Shown piece after piece: positions 16,814 to 24,953 of a stretch of 64,000 bases of DNA. This DNA is from Chloroflexota bacterium (GTDB lineage: Bacteria > Chloroflexota > Dehalococcoidia > Tepidiformales > Tepidiformaceae), in contig JACPOQ010000016.1 of NCBI GenBank assembly GCA_016191435.1, positions 1-64,000 on the forward strand, read 5' to 3'. Position numbers and translations under genes: made by a program. A model generated the notes under the pieces. That model did no database searches and was not told where the DNA came from. It saw only the letters and a program-made list of their open reading frames with translations. Numbering within the stretch: the first letter of the stretch is position 1; each line of letters opens with the position of its first letter.

Positions 16814-17554
16814 ATGAGCGACGGGTCGAGCATCGAATGGACGCAGGCAACATGGAACCCGGTCACGGGCTGCACCAGGGTCAGTCCCGGGTGCGCGCAT
16901 TGCTATGCCGAGACCTTCGCCGAGCGCTTTCGTGGCGTACCAGGCCACCCCTACGAAAACGGCTTTGATTTGCAGCTGAGGCCCGAACGCCTCGACCTCC
17001 CGCTGGCGTGGAAACGGCGGCGGCTGATTTTCGTGAACAGCATGAGCGACCTTTTCCATCCGGGCGTCTCCGGCGACTACATCGGCAAGGTGTTCGAAAC
17101 CATGCGCCGTGCGTCATGGCACGAATTCCAGTTGCTGACGAAGCGCCCGGAACGTGCGGCAGAACTCGCGCCTTTACTCGGAGCCTGGCCGGCGAACGCC
17201 TGGATGGGCACTTCGGTTGAAAACCAACGCTGGACCGAACGCATCGATGCGCTCCGCGCCATCCCGGCGACCACCCGATTCCTATCCTGCGAACCGCTGC
17301 TAGGGCCCTTGCAGCTGAACCTGACCGGCATTCACTGGGTCATCGTAGGCGGGGAATCCGGGCCGCGATCACGGCCGATGAAGCCGGAATGGGCTGAGGG
17401 CATAAAGGATCAGTGCCTCTCCGCCGGTGTCCCGTTCTTTTTCAAGCAGTGGGGCGCCCACGATTGCGATGGCAAACGCGTGGGCAAGCGCCGAGCCGGC
17501 CGCGAACTCCGCGGCCAGACCTGGGACGGCATGCCAGCGTTACAGCATCTTTAG
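16814..17554 (+). CDS. DUF5131 family (phage Gp37/Gp68-like) three-Cys protein
   Basis: A 246-residue member of the phage Gp37/Gp68 (DUF5131) family. The hallmark motif C-x6-C-x2-C is C20, C27, C30 (GCTRVSPGCAHCYAE), preceded by IEWTQATWNPVTG. It resembles the Cys triad of radical SAM enzymes with altered spacing. Further family blocks are FVNSMSDLFH, QLLTKRPER, GTSVENQ, FLSCEPLLGPL, GGESGP and FFFKQWG. Iron-sulfur and SAM chemistry is inferred, not shown. There is no clear ribosome site before the ATG. Its 3' end overlaps tail-to-tail by 15 nt with the TcmP gene, the family's usual neighbour, which supports a two-protein system of unknown role, often phage- or defence-associated. Confidence 0.9.
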   Translation: MSDGSSIEWTQATWNPVTGCTRVSPGCAHCYAETFAERFRGVPGHPYENGFDLQLRPERLDLPLAWKRRRLIFVNSMSDLFHPGVSGDYIGKVFETMRRASWHEFQLLTKRPERAAELAPLLGAWPANAWMGTSVENQRWTERIDALRAIPATTRFLSCEPLLGPLQLNLTGIHWVIVGGESGPRSRPMKPEWAEGIKDQCLSAGVPFFFKQWGAHDCDGKRVGKRRAGRELRGQTWDGMPALQHL

Positions 17555-18436
17555 TTGCGACTGGTTCGGGTACATCTGGTCGAACACATCTTTCATGATC
17601 GTCTCGCCCACCGGGTCATCTGTTGCGAAGACCAGGTGATAGACGAGCGCGCCTGTCGCGCGAGTGATCTCGCGGTGAAGCACATATTTGTATCCAAGCG
17701 CGGTCAGCCCGGCCATGTAACCCTTCACATAACGCAGTCGCGCCTCGGCGGGGGTGATAGCGCCCTGTCGCCGCTCCATCCATGTGGCACGCCAACCTGA
17801 TTCGGGCGGGAATAAGCGGTTCAGAGCCATCTCGTTGTGGAGTTCGATGTCGGTCTCTACCGGCATCATTCGGTTGACACCTTCGGTCGCGAACAGGATG
17901 AGCATTTCAGCTTTGCGCGAACCTCGACGGAAGGCGGAGATATCACGGACGGTCGACCACAGCAACTCAGCTCCTTCAGGATCGAGCAGAACGAAACACG
18001 GAAACCGATGAGGAATTTCCCGCTCCATCGCGGGGAGAAGGTCCTGGTTACAGTCGCCTCGCGCCACGACCGCTCGTTCCCCAAACGGGGCACAACGCGC
18101 GGTCAGCGCCGATACGTTGTCCGGATCCAGATCCATGGCCAGGCACTTCGCGAACGACGGCGCCGTATGGCATGCGACGAGCGTTGAGCCGAGTAGCCAT
18201 TCGCCGGTCTCGCCGATCAGGTTCAACCCGGGTCCCGCCATCCCGTCGATGAAGAAGAACCGCCCGGCACTCTTGCACGCCTTTGCGTATGCGGTGAGAT
18301 AGGACTGGAGTACGCCAAGCTTGTCCCGCGTCCAATGGTGAGCGTCGCGAACAGGACGAATCCCGTCGTCCTGGACGGTGATGTCGCGAATGAATTCCTG
18401 CGGGGGCCGTCTCCGTCGAGGCACGAAACAGAACAT
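17540..18436 (-). CDS. tcmP: Three-Cys-motif partner protein TcmP
   Basis: Partner of the DUF5131 protein encoded tail-to-tail. The family's WTRDKLGVLQSYLTAY opening leads to IDGMAGPG at 63-70 (usual form YIDGFAGPG), reminiscent of the SAM-binding motif I of methyltransferases. LLDPEGAELLWSTV (150-163) parallels the usual LDPxGxxxxW motif, close to the DPPY region of base methyltransferases. The protein is therefore probably a Rossmann methyltransferase-like enzyme; the target is unknown. Length of 298 aa is typical. Start is uncertain: ATG at 18436 is used, but a TTG at 18463 is in frame. Base composition around this pair is less GC-extreme than neighbours, which hints at acquisition. Confidence 0.82.
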   Translation of the reverse strand: MFCFVPRRRRPPQEFIRDITVQDDGIRPVRDAHHWTRDKLGVLQSYLTAYAKACKSAGRFFFIDGMAGPGLNLIGETGEWLLGSTLVACHTAPSFAKCLAMDLDPDNVSALTARCAPFGERAVVARGDCNQDLLPAMEREIPHRFPCFVLLDPEGAELLWSTVRDISAFRRGSRKAEMLILFATEGVNRMMPVETDIELHNEMALNRLFPPESGWRATWMERRQGAITPAEARLRYVKGYMAGLTALGYKYVLHREITRATGALVYHLVFATDDPVGETIMKDVFDQMYPNQSQLKML

Positions 18437-18726
18437 ACGTGCCAATCCCACAAATGGCAACAATCGCCCTTCCCCCCGGTCCCCTCCCGCGCCCCCTTTC
18501 CCTCGCCTTGCCTCGCCCTACGGCCGGTGGTAGCGTTTGTGTGTAGCGTCACAACCGGGCAGAGTGCGCGCTGCGCACCTGCGCATGAGAGTGCCCGTCT
18601 GGCGCCCATGCGGGCGTGGGCGTATCAGGGCAACGGGGATGGGCCGTCCGTGATGAGCAGAGCCGCTTCGCTCCACAGCGCTTGCGGGTCTGCCGTTTCT
18701 TGGCGGCCCGCCGGGAGGCCGTCGGC
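18437..18726. other. Intergenic leader of the nuo operon
   Basis: No gene seen on either strand. This region should contain the promoters for tcmP (leftward) and nuoA (rightward). A 7-mer GTAGCGT occurs at 18530-18536 and 18543-18549, a 13-nt period that could be a regulator site; no sigma-70 hexamers stand out. A GGGAGG ribosome site precedes nuoA. Confidence 0.4.
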
Positions 18727-19089
18727 ATGAGCTTCTACGACCAGTGGTCCGCCGTCATGATCGCCGTCATCGCCGGCTTCATCCTCGTCTTCACGGCGCT
18801 CATGGCCGCACGCATCTTCGCCCCCTTCGCCCGCGAACGCGGCAAGGGCGTCTCCTACGAATGCGGCATGCTCCCGATCGGCAATCGCTGGGCCCAGGTC
18901 AACGTCCGCTACTACCTGATCGCGATCCTCTTCCTCATCTTCGATGTCGAGACCGTCTTCATCTTCCCGTGGGCAGTCACCTTCATCGACTTGCCGCGCT
19001 ACGTTTTCTACGAAATGCTGATCTTCATCGGCGTGCTCGCCGCCGGCCTCGCCTATGCCTGGCGGCGCGGCGTCCTGGAGTGGAAATGA
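18727..19089 (+). CDS. nuoA: NADH-quinone oxidoreductase subunit A
   Basis: First gene of an 11-gene complex I cluster. NuoA is a three-helix membrane subunit next to the quinone site. The family loop YECGMLPIG (with its Cys) lies between helices 1 and 2, followed by the conserved [15 protein letters not shown] helix. Length 120 aa is normal. The ORF extends upstream, but the ATG before SFYDQW has a GGGAGG ribosome site. Its stop overlaps the nuoB start (ATGA). Confidence 0.95.
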   Translation: MSFYDQWSAVMIAVIAGFILVFTALMAARIFAPFARERGKGVSYECGMLPIGNRWAQVNVRYYLIAILFLIFDVETVFIFPWAVTFIDLPRYVFYEMLIFIGVLAAGLAYAWRRGVLEWK

Positions 19090-19661
19090 CCGATACGCCA
19101 ACCGCACCCGCGGTCCCCTACATCTATAAGCCCGATTTCGGCGCCGAGCTCGAGCGCCTCCGCCCGATCGAACTCCCGGCCATGCAGTCCGCCTACAAGA
19201 TTGTCCTTCCCGGCATCATGCAGACTGGCGCCGATACGCTCCTCGCAATGAGCCGCAAGAGTTCGCTCTGGCCCATGACCTTCGGCCTCGCCTGCTGCGC
19301 CATCGAGATGATTGGCACCTTCATGTCGAACCACGATCTCGATCGTTTTGGCATCGTCCCCTGGCCGAGCCCCCGCCAGAGCGATGTGATGATCGTCTCC
19401 GGCACCGTCACCAAGAAGATGGCCCCCGCCATCAAGTTGCTCTATGAGCAGATGCCGAACCCCAAGTACGTCATCTCCATGGGCGCCTGCGCGACGAATG
19501 GCGGCCCCTACACCGAGTACGACCGCGTCCTCCAGGGCGTCGACAAGATCATCCCGGTCGATGTGTACGTGCCCGGCTGCCCGCCCCGCCCCGAGTCCCT
19601 GCTCGATGGCTTCCTCGCGCTCCAGCGCAAAATCATGGAAGACAAGAAGATGGTCGGATGA
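19086..19661 (+). CDS. nuoB: NADH-quinone oxidoreductase subunit B
   Basis: Carries terminal 4Fe-4S cluster N2, the direct electron donor to quinone. The ligands are all visible: C70-C71 (GLACCAIEM), C135 (MGACATNGG) and C165 (VPGCPPRPE). The chain is 191 aa with a somewhat long N-terminus before the conserved core. Overlaps nuoA by 4 nt and nuoC by 4 nt, so the three are translationally coupled. Confidence 0.96.
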   Translation: MTDTPTAPAVPYIYKPDFGAELERLRPIELPAMQSAYKIVLPGIMQTGADTLLAMSRKSSLWPMTFGLACCAIEMIGTFMSNHDLDRFGIVPWPSPRQSDVMIVSGTVTKKMAPAIKLLYEQMPNPKYVISMGACATNGGPYTEYDRVLQGVDKIIPVDVYVPGCPPRPESLLDGFLALQRKIMEDKKMVG

Positions 19662-20191
19662 CTGCGCTTCTCGGGTTGCCGCCCATCGGCCGGCAGGCCC
19701 CCAGCGAAGACGTCGCGGAGGCCTTGCGCGAGCTCACCGCCATCGAGTTCCAGATCGGCGAGACCGCTACCGACATCGATGTCACCGTCGCGCCGGCCCA
19801 GCTGACGCAGCTTGTCGAGGCGCTCCAGGCGCGCCCGAAGCTCGCCTTCGACTTCCTCCGCAACATCGTGGGCATCGATTTCACGCCCGAAGGCATGGCG
19901 CTCAAGTACCAGTTCTATTCCTTCCGCTGGGGGCACGGGCTCCAGGTCACGGTCCCGACATCCGTCGGCCACCCGCGCGTGCCCTCGATCGTCCGCTTCT
20001 ACCCTGCCGCCGATTGGCACGAGCGCGAAGCCGCCGAGATGTTCGGCTTCGTCTTCGATGGCCACCCAAACCCGAAGAACCTGCTCCTCGAAGAGGACCT
20101 GCACATCCACCCCCTCTTGAAGGCGCACCCGTTGCAGCCCGCCGAGATCCTCCAGGGCATCGAAGAAGGCCCGCCGGGGTTCAAGATCTAA
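19658..20191 (+). CDS. nuoC: NADH-quinone oxidoreductase subunit C
   Basis: 30-kDa-type peripheral-arm subunit, 177 aa. The diagnostic signature ...[20 protein letters not shown] is seen in pieces ([11 protein letters not shown], then [18 protein letters not shown]). It is separate from nuoD, not fused as in E. coli. It begins by overlapping nuoB by 4 nt and ends sharing one base with the nuoD start. Confidence 0.95.
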   Translation: MTALLGLPPIGRQAPSEDVAEALRELTAIEFQIGETATDIDVTVAPAQLTQLVEALQARPKLAFDFLRNIVGIDFTPEGMALKYQFYSFRWGHGLQVTVPTSVGHPRVPSIVRFYPAADWHEREAAEMFGFVFDGHPNPKNLLLEEDLHIHPLLKAHPLQPAEILQGIEEGPPGFKI

Positions 20192-21348
20192 TGAGCATCT
20201 GGCCAGAAGAACGCGTCCTCGCTCCCGGCGCCGCCGAATTCGATTCGGTCGATATGACCATCAACATCGGGCCCCAGCACCCGGCCACCCACGGCGTTTT
20301 CCGCATGGTGCTCACCGTCGATGGCGAAGTCGTCGTCGATTGCGAGCCCTACATCGGCTACCTCCACCGCGGCCTCGAAAAGCTCACCGAAAACAACGAC
20401 TACCGCCAGGCCATGGGCTACTGGGACCGCACCGATTACCTCGCCGGCATGGCCTGCGAAGTGCCGTATTGCATGGCCGTGGAGAGAATTGCCGGCATCG
20501 AAGTTCCCGAGCGCGCCGAGTACATCCGGGTGATTATGGCCGAGCTCTCGCGCATCAACTCGCACTTCATGTTCGCGGGCGCCTTCGGCGCCGATGTCGG
20601 CTCTTTCGGCACCAGCTTTATTTACGCCTGGCGCGAGCGCGAGCGTATCTACGACCTCTTCGAAGAAGTCGCCGGCGACCGCATGTTCCCGACTTACATC
20701 CGCATCGGCGGCGTCGCCATGGACCTGCCCGATAACTTCGAGCAGCGCTGCCGCTGGGTGCTCGGGTCCATCCGCCAGGGCATCGAGGACCTCGACGGCC
20801 TCCTCACCGGCAACGAGATCTTCGTCGAGCGCTGCCGTAACCTCTCGCCCTTGACCAGCGAACGCGCCATCGCCCTGGGCGTCACCGGGCCCCTCCTCCG
20901 CGCGACCGGGCTGCAGTGGGACCTGCGCAAGGCCGAGCCCTACGGCATCTACGACCGCATGAAGTTCGATATCCCCTGGCGCGCCGACCTCCAGGGCGAC
21001 ATCTTCGATCGCTTCTGGATGCGCCTCGCCGAGATGTACCAGAGCGCGCGGATCATCGAGCAGTGCCTGGATGAGATGCCGAAAAGCGGCCTCGTCCTCA
21101 ACCCGGACCTGCCGAAGACACTGCGCATCGATAAAGGTGAGTGTTACTTCCGCTACGAAGGCACCAAGGGCGAATACGGCGTCTACGCCTACGCCCGCGG
21201 CGGTAACAAGCCCTACCGCATGAAGCTGCGTTCGCCCAGCTTCTGCAACCTCTCGGCGCTTCGCGAAATGGTCGTCGGCAACTACATCGCCGATGCGATC
21301 ATCATCCTCGGCTCGCTCGATATCGTGCTCGGCGAGGTGGACAAATGA
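20191..21348 (+). CDS. nuoD: NADH-quinone oxidoreductase subunit D
   Basis: 49-kDa-type subunit that forms the quinone-binding cavity with NuoB. Conserved blocks: INIGPQHPATHGVFRM near the start (His-loop), GYLHRGLEKL, RINSHFMFAGAFGADVG, and the C-terminal GEYGVYAYARGGNKPYRMK to IIILGSLDIVLGEVDK. Evolved from NiFe-hydrogenase large subunits; here the nickel cysteines are absent as expected for complex I. Length 385 aa. A long in-frame extension upstream lies over nuoC in another frame and is not used. Confidence 0.96.
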   Translation: MSIWPEERVLAPGAAEFDSVDMTINIGPQHPATHGVFRMVLTVDGEVVVDCEPYIGYLHRGLEKLTENNDYRQAMGYWDRTDYLAGMACEVPYCMAVERIAGIEVPERAEYIRVIMAELSRINSHFMFAGAFGADVGSFGTSFIYAWRERERIYDLFEEVAGDRMFPTYIRIGGVAMDLPDNFEQRCRWVLGSIRQGIEDLDGLLTGNEIFVERCRNLSPLTSERAIALGVTGPLLRATGLQWDLRKAEPYGIYDRMKFDIPWRADLQGDIFDRFWMRLAEMYQSARIIEQCLDEMPKSGLVLNPDLPKTLRIDKGECYFRYEGTKGEYGVYAYARGGNKPYRMKLRSPSFCNLSALREMVVGNYIADAIIILGSLDIVLGEVDK

Positions 21349-22514
21349 CCCCCTTCCTCGCGAGTGGCGCGATTTTCGGCATCTGGAACTGGACCGACGC
21401 CATCATCCGCATCCTCATCATCGTCCTCGTGATGACGGTCGTCGTCGTCTATCTCACGTACGGCGAACGCAAAGTCATCGCGCGCTTCCAGCAGCGCCTC
21501 GGACCCACGAGGACGGGCCCCGCCGGCCTCCTCCAGGGCCTCGCCGATGCCCTGAAGCTCGTCGCGAAAGAGGACCTGCGCCCCGCGACCGCCGACCGCT
21601 GGGTCTTCGAGTTCGCACCCTATGCCACCTTCATCCCGGTCCTCATGGTGCTGGTCGTCCTCCCGTTCGCCGAGGACTGGGGCGTCCGCAACCTCGCCCT
21701 GGGGATGTTCTTCGTCTTCGCCGTGCTCGGCCTGAACATCGTCGGCATGCTGATGGCCGGCCTCGGGTCCGGGAACAAGTTCGCGCTCCTCGGCGGCATA
21801 CGCGCCGCCGCACAGATGATCAGCTACGAGATCCCGCTCGTCCTCAGCCTCCTCTCGGTTGCGATGATCGCCCGCACGCTGGACCTCAACGCCATCGCTG
21901 CGGGGCAGAGCTTCACCCCCGAATCCGGCCAGCACGCGCCCTACGTCGTGCTGCAGCCGCTCGCCTTCCTGATCTTCTTCACCGCCATGCTCTCGGAGCT
22001 CCACCGCGCGCCCTTCGATATCCCGGTCGCCGAATCCGAGATCGTCGGTGGCTACTTCGTCGAATACTCCGGCATTCGTTGGAGCATGTTCCAGCTCACC
22101 GAGTACGCCTCCATGTGGGCCTGGAGCGTCTTCGGCTCCGTCGTCTTTCTCGGCGGGTGGGCCGTACCCGATACCCACACCTGGGCCGGACCCGATTGGG
22201 CCTGGCAACTCGGCATCACGCTGATCAAAAGCCTCGCCTGGATCATCGCCATCATGTGGATCCGCGTCACCGTCCCGCGCCTCCGCATCGACCAGCTGAT
22301 GAGCTTCTGCTGGAAAGTGCTCCTCCCGTTGGCGCTGGCCCAACTGCTCGCGAACGGCTTCATCCTCGAATATGACGGCCCCGACATCCTCCTCACCCTC
22401 ACCAGCGCCCTGGGCGCCGTCGCCCTGCTCGCCCTCATCATCTTCCGCGCCGTCAAACGGCCCAAGAGCAAGCTCGTTGGCACGTATCGCCAGGTACAGG
22501 TGAGCACGCCATGA
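21345..22514 (+). CDS. nuoH: NADH-quinone oxidoreductase subunit H
   Basis: Membrane subunit linking the quinone cavity to the proton-pumping arm; eight or so transmembrane helices over 389 aa. Family motifs include TYGERKVIARFQQRLGPTRTGP after helix 1 and AEDLRPATADRW-like KEDLRPATADRW, plus the conserved acidic loop LSELHRAPFDIPVAESEIVGGY. Overlaps nuoD by 4 nt and nuoI by 4 nt. Confidence 0.96.
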   Translation: MTPFLASGAIFGIWNWTDAIIRILIIVLVMTVVVVYLTYGERKVIARFQQRLGPTRTGPAGLLQGLADALKLVAKEDLRPATADRWVFEFAPYATFIPVLMVLVVLPFAEDWGVRNLALGMFFVFAVLGLNIVGMLMAGLGSGNKFALLGGIRAAAQMISYEIPLVLSLLSVAMIARTLDLNAIAAGQSFTPESGQHAPYVVLQPLAFLIFFTAMLSELHRAPFDIPVAESEIVGGYFVEYSGIRWSMFQLTEYASMWAWSVFGSVVFLGGWAVPDTHTWAGPDWAWQLGITLIKSLAWIIAIMWIRVTVPRLRIDQLMSFCWKVLLPLALAQLLANGFILEYDGPDILLTLTSALGAVALLALIIFRAVKRPKSKLVGTYRQVQVSTP

Positions 22515-24121
22515 AAGGTCTCATCAAGGGTCTCGGCACCACGCTGTCGACCTTTACCCGCAAGTCCGTCACCATCGAATACCCCGATGAGAAGCACGTC
22601 CTCTCGGTGCGCGAGCGCAGCTTCCCCGTGCTCACCTGGGACTTCGACCACGACGAGCCGTTCTGCACGGGCTGCAACGTCTGCGTCCGCAACTGCCCCG
22701 TCGATTGCATGACCGCGATGATGATGGACAACCCGAAGTACACCGAGGGCACGAGCAACCGCCGCAAGATCGTCGAGAAGTTCTGGATCGATTACGCGCG
22801 CTGCATGCGCTGCAACATCTGCGTCGAGGTCTGCCCGTTCGAAGCGATCGTGATGGACAACAACTGGACCGGCCACGAACACGCCGCCTACGACCGCCGC
22901 GACCTTCACCTGGACCTCGATGATCTGCTCAAAGTTAGCCGCGCGGGCGAGCTCACCGTCCCGTTCCGTCCGCAGGACAGCATCGAGGCGCTGGAGGCCG
23001 AGGCGAAGGGCGAAGCGCCACCAGAAATCGCCTTCAAAGGGGCCCGGCCGGAGGCGCGCCAGGCGCAGCTCGAGCGGATCGCCCGCGGCGAAAAAGCCGC
23101 CATCCAGGAGCGTGAGCCGGAGAAGCCGAAGGTCGCCGCGCGCGCCGCAGGCGCGCCCGGCGCCGCCGGCGAAGAGGTCGAGATCCTCAGCGAATCGAAG
23201 CTGCGGGCAAAGCGCATGCGCGCCGAGCGCGAGGCCAAAGCCTTCACCGACCGTGGTGAGCCAGTCCCGCCCGAAATCCAGGCGGCCGTCGACAAGTACC
23301 GCAGCATGAAGCCCGGCGAGCCCGCACCGGCAGGCGCAGGCGCCGCCGCCCGCGGCGGCGCGGGCGAAGTCCTCACCGGCGCCAACCCGGACGGCAGCAT
23401 GCGCTTCCCGCCCGGCATCGGCGAGGGCCCCAAGGGCGACCCGAATTCGCCCGAAAAGGTGCGCGCCCGCCGCACCCGCGCCGAGCGCAAGTTCCAGGAG
23501 CTGACGGCCGCCGGCGAGCCCATCCCCGATGACGTCGCGAAGACGCTCTACGACCTCGGTAGCGACCTCGCCCCTGGCGGCAGCATCTGGGCCACCCTCG
23601 GCGGCGCGCCAGGCGGTGGTGGCACGGCCGTCGCGGCGGCGCCCCTCACCGGCACCAACCCGGACGGCAGCATGCGCTTTCCGCCGGGCGTCGGCACCGG
23701 CGACAAGGGCGACCCCAACTCGCCCGAGAAGGTGCGCGCCCGCCGCACCCGCGCCGAGCGCAAGTACCAGGAGCTCACCGCGGCCGGTGAGGCCATCCCC
23801 GATGACATCGCGAAGACGCTGTACGACCTCGGCAGCGACCTCGCCCCTGGCGGCAGCATCTGGGCCACACTGAGAGGCGGCACCCCGCCCGCAGGCGCGG
23901 CGCCGGCCGCGGCCCCGGCCGCCGAGGGGGACAAGATGGTCTTCCCGCCCGGCATCGGCACCGGTGGCAAGGGGGATCCCAACAGCTACGAGAAGGTCCG
24001 CGCCCGCCGCATGCGCGCCGAGCGCCGCGCGAAGGAACTCCAGGCCGCCGGTGAGGCCATCCCCGATGACGTGATGGCGACGCTTCGCGAGCTCGGCAGC
24101 CCGCTGGCGGGGGGCCAGTAG
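22511..24121 (+). CDS. nuoI: NADH-quinone oxidoreductase subunit I with repeat-bearing C-terminal extension
   Basis: The first ~150 residues are a normal NuoI: two 4Fe-4S motifs, C52-C55-C58-C62 and C98-C101-C104-C108, carrying clusters N6a/N6b. NuoI is normally about 150-220 aa; this one is 536. From ~165 the chain is hydrophilic, highly charged and low in complexity. It holds four imperfect copies of a helical unit, with cores KLRAKRMRAEREAK (230-243), EKVRARRTRAERKFQEL (315-331), EKVRARRTRAERKYQEL (406-422) and EKVRARRMRAERRAKEL (494-510). Each is followed by a GEPIPDD- or GEAIPDD-like turn (GEPVPPE in copy 1). Copies 2-4 are preceded by an (N)PDGSMRFPPGIG-type linker (KMVFPPGIG in copy 4). 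The frame is open throughout and the stop shares a base with nuoJ, so this is not an annotation artefact. Function of the extension is unknown. Confidence 0.95.
   Translation: MKGLIKGLGTTLSTFTRKSVTIEYPDEKHVLSVRERSFPVLTWDFDHDEPFCTGCNVCVRNCPVDCMTAMMMDNPKYTEGTSNRRKIVEKFWIDYARCMRCNICVEVCPFEAIVMDNNWTGHEHAAYDRRDLHLDLDDLLKVSRAGELTVPFRPQDSIEALEAEAKGEAPPEIAFKGARPEARQAQLERIARGEKAAIQEREPEKPKVAARAAGAPGAAGEEVEILSESKLRAKRMRAEREAKAFTDRGEPVPPEIQAAVDKYRSMKPGEPAPAGAGAAARGGAGEVLTGANPDGSMRFPPGIGEGPKGDPNSPEKVRARRTRAERKFQELTAAGEPIPDDVAKTLYDLGSDLAPGGSIWATLGGAPGGGGTAVAAAPLTGTNPDGSMRFPPGVGTGDKGDPNSPEKVRARRTRAERKYQELTAAGEAIPDDIAKTLYDLGSDLAPGGSIWATLRGGTPPAGAAPAAAPAAEGDKMVFPPGIGTGGKGDPNSYEKVRARRMRAERRAKELQAAGEAIPDDVMATLRELGSPLAGGQ
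23195..24100 (+). repeat. Four imperfect coding repeats within nuoI
   Basis: In-frame repeats coding for the R-A-x-R-x-R-A-E-R helical unit. The second and third are nearly identical and lie exactly 91 codons (273 nt) apart, covering about 23378-23600 and 23651-23873. The fourth follows after 88 codons. The first lacks the PDGSMRFPPG linker and is the most diverged. The pattern points to recent tandem duplication of an older unit. Confidence 0.85.
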
Positions 24122-24621
24122 TGGCGACCGAAGTCCTCTGGTGGATCTTCGCCGCGATCGTCGTCGGCACGTCCCTCGGCGTCGTCTTTTCGCGCTCTGT
24201 CATCCATTCGGCCATCTTCCTGATCGGCAGCCTCGCATCCGTGGGCGCGATGTACGTATTCCTCAACGTCGAATTCCTCGCCCTCGTCCAGTTCCTGATC
24301 TATGGTGGCGCCGTCACCGTCCTCATCCTGCTCGCCCTCATGCTCACGCGGATGGGCGCCGGTGGGCGCCTGGAGCGTGCGAACGGGCCCCAGGCGCCCT
24401 TCGCTTTGCTCGTCGGCGGCGGTCTCATGGCGGTGCTCATCGGGGTCGCCGTGCGCACCGCCTGGCCCAACAACACCAGCGACACACCGCGCGCCATCAG
24501 CATCAACCAGGTCAGCAACGGCCTCTTCGTCGACTACGGAGCGCCCTTCGTGTTAGCTTCCGCTCTCTTGCTGGTAGCCCTCATCGGGGCCATCATTCTC
24601 GCCCGGCAGGAGGACGAGTAG
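24121..24621 (+). CDS. nuoJ: NADH-quinone oxidoreductase subunit J
   Basis: Five-helix membrane subunit, 166 aa, GTG start sharing a base with the nuoI stop. The third helix bears the family's AMYVFLNVEFLALVQFLIYGGAV sequence in parts (YVFLNVEFLA, LIYGGAVTVLI), including the Tyr/Gly hinge of the pi-bulge. The ending IILARQEDE is short. Confidence 0.94.
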   Translation: MATEVLWWIFAAIVVGTSLGVVFSRSVIHSAIFLIGSLASVGAMYVFLNVEFLALVQFLIYGGAVTVLILLALMLTRMGAGGRLERANGPQAPFALLVGGGLMAVLIGVAVRTAWPNNTSDTPRAISINQVSNGLFVDYGAPFVLASALLLVALIGAIILARQEDE

Positions 24622-24625
24622 AGCG

Positions 24626-24934
24626 ATGGTCCCGCTGGAAAACTATCTCGCCCTCAGTGCAATCGTATTCTCGCTCGGCGTCTATGGTGTGCTCGCGCGC
24701 CGCAACGCCGTGCTGATCCTGATGAGCGTCGAGCTCATGCTGAACGCCGTCAGCATGAACTTCATCGCCTTCGCCGCGTACCTCGATCCAACCCGTGTGA
24801 CTGGCGCCATCTTCGCCGTCTTTGTGATTACCGTGGCCGCCGCCGAAGTCGGCCTTGCGCTTGCAATCGTCATTCGCCTGTATCGCAACCGCCAGACCAG
24901 CAACGTCGACGAAGCGGCAACGCTCAAGTGGTAG
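24626..24934 (+). CDS. nuoK: NADH-quinone oxidoreductase subunit K
   Basis: Three-helix antiporter-like small subunit (102 aa, MrpC-related). Conserved intramembrane glutamates are seen in LMSVELMLNAV and AAAEVGLALAIV, matching the proton-path residues of the family. Four bases separate it from nuoJ; nuoL begins 19 nt after its stop. Confidence 0.95.
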   Translation: MVPLENYLALSAIVFSLGVYGVLARRNAVLILMSVELMLNAVSMNFIAFAAYLDPTRVTGAIFAVFVITVAAAEVGLALAIVIRLYRNRQTSNVDEAATLKW

Positions 24935-24953
24935 AAGGGGCCTCCAGCAAAGC

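Noticed and set aside
18616..18726. An upstream start for nuoA at 18616
   Set aside because: Residues before SFYDQW are Arg/Ser-rich and unlike NuoA; a ribosome site fixes 18727.
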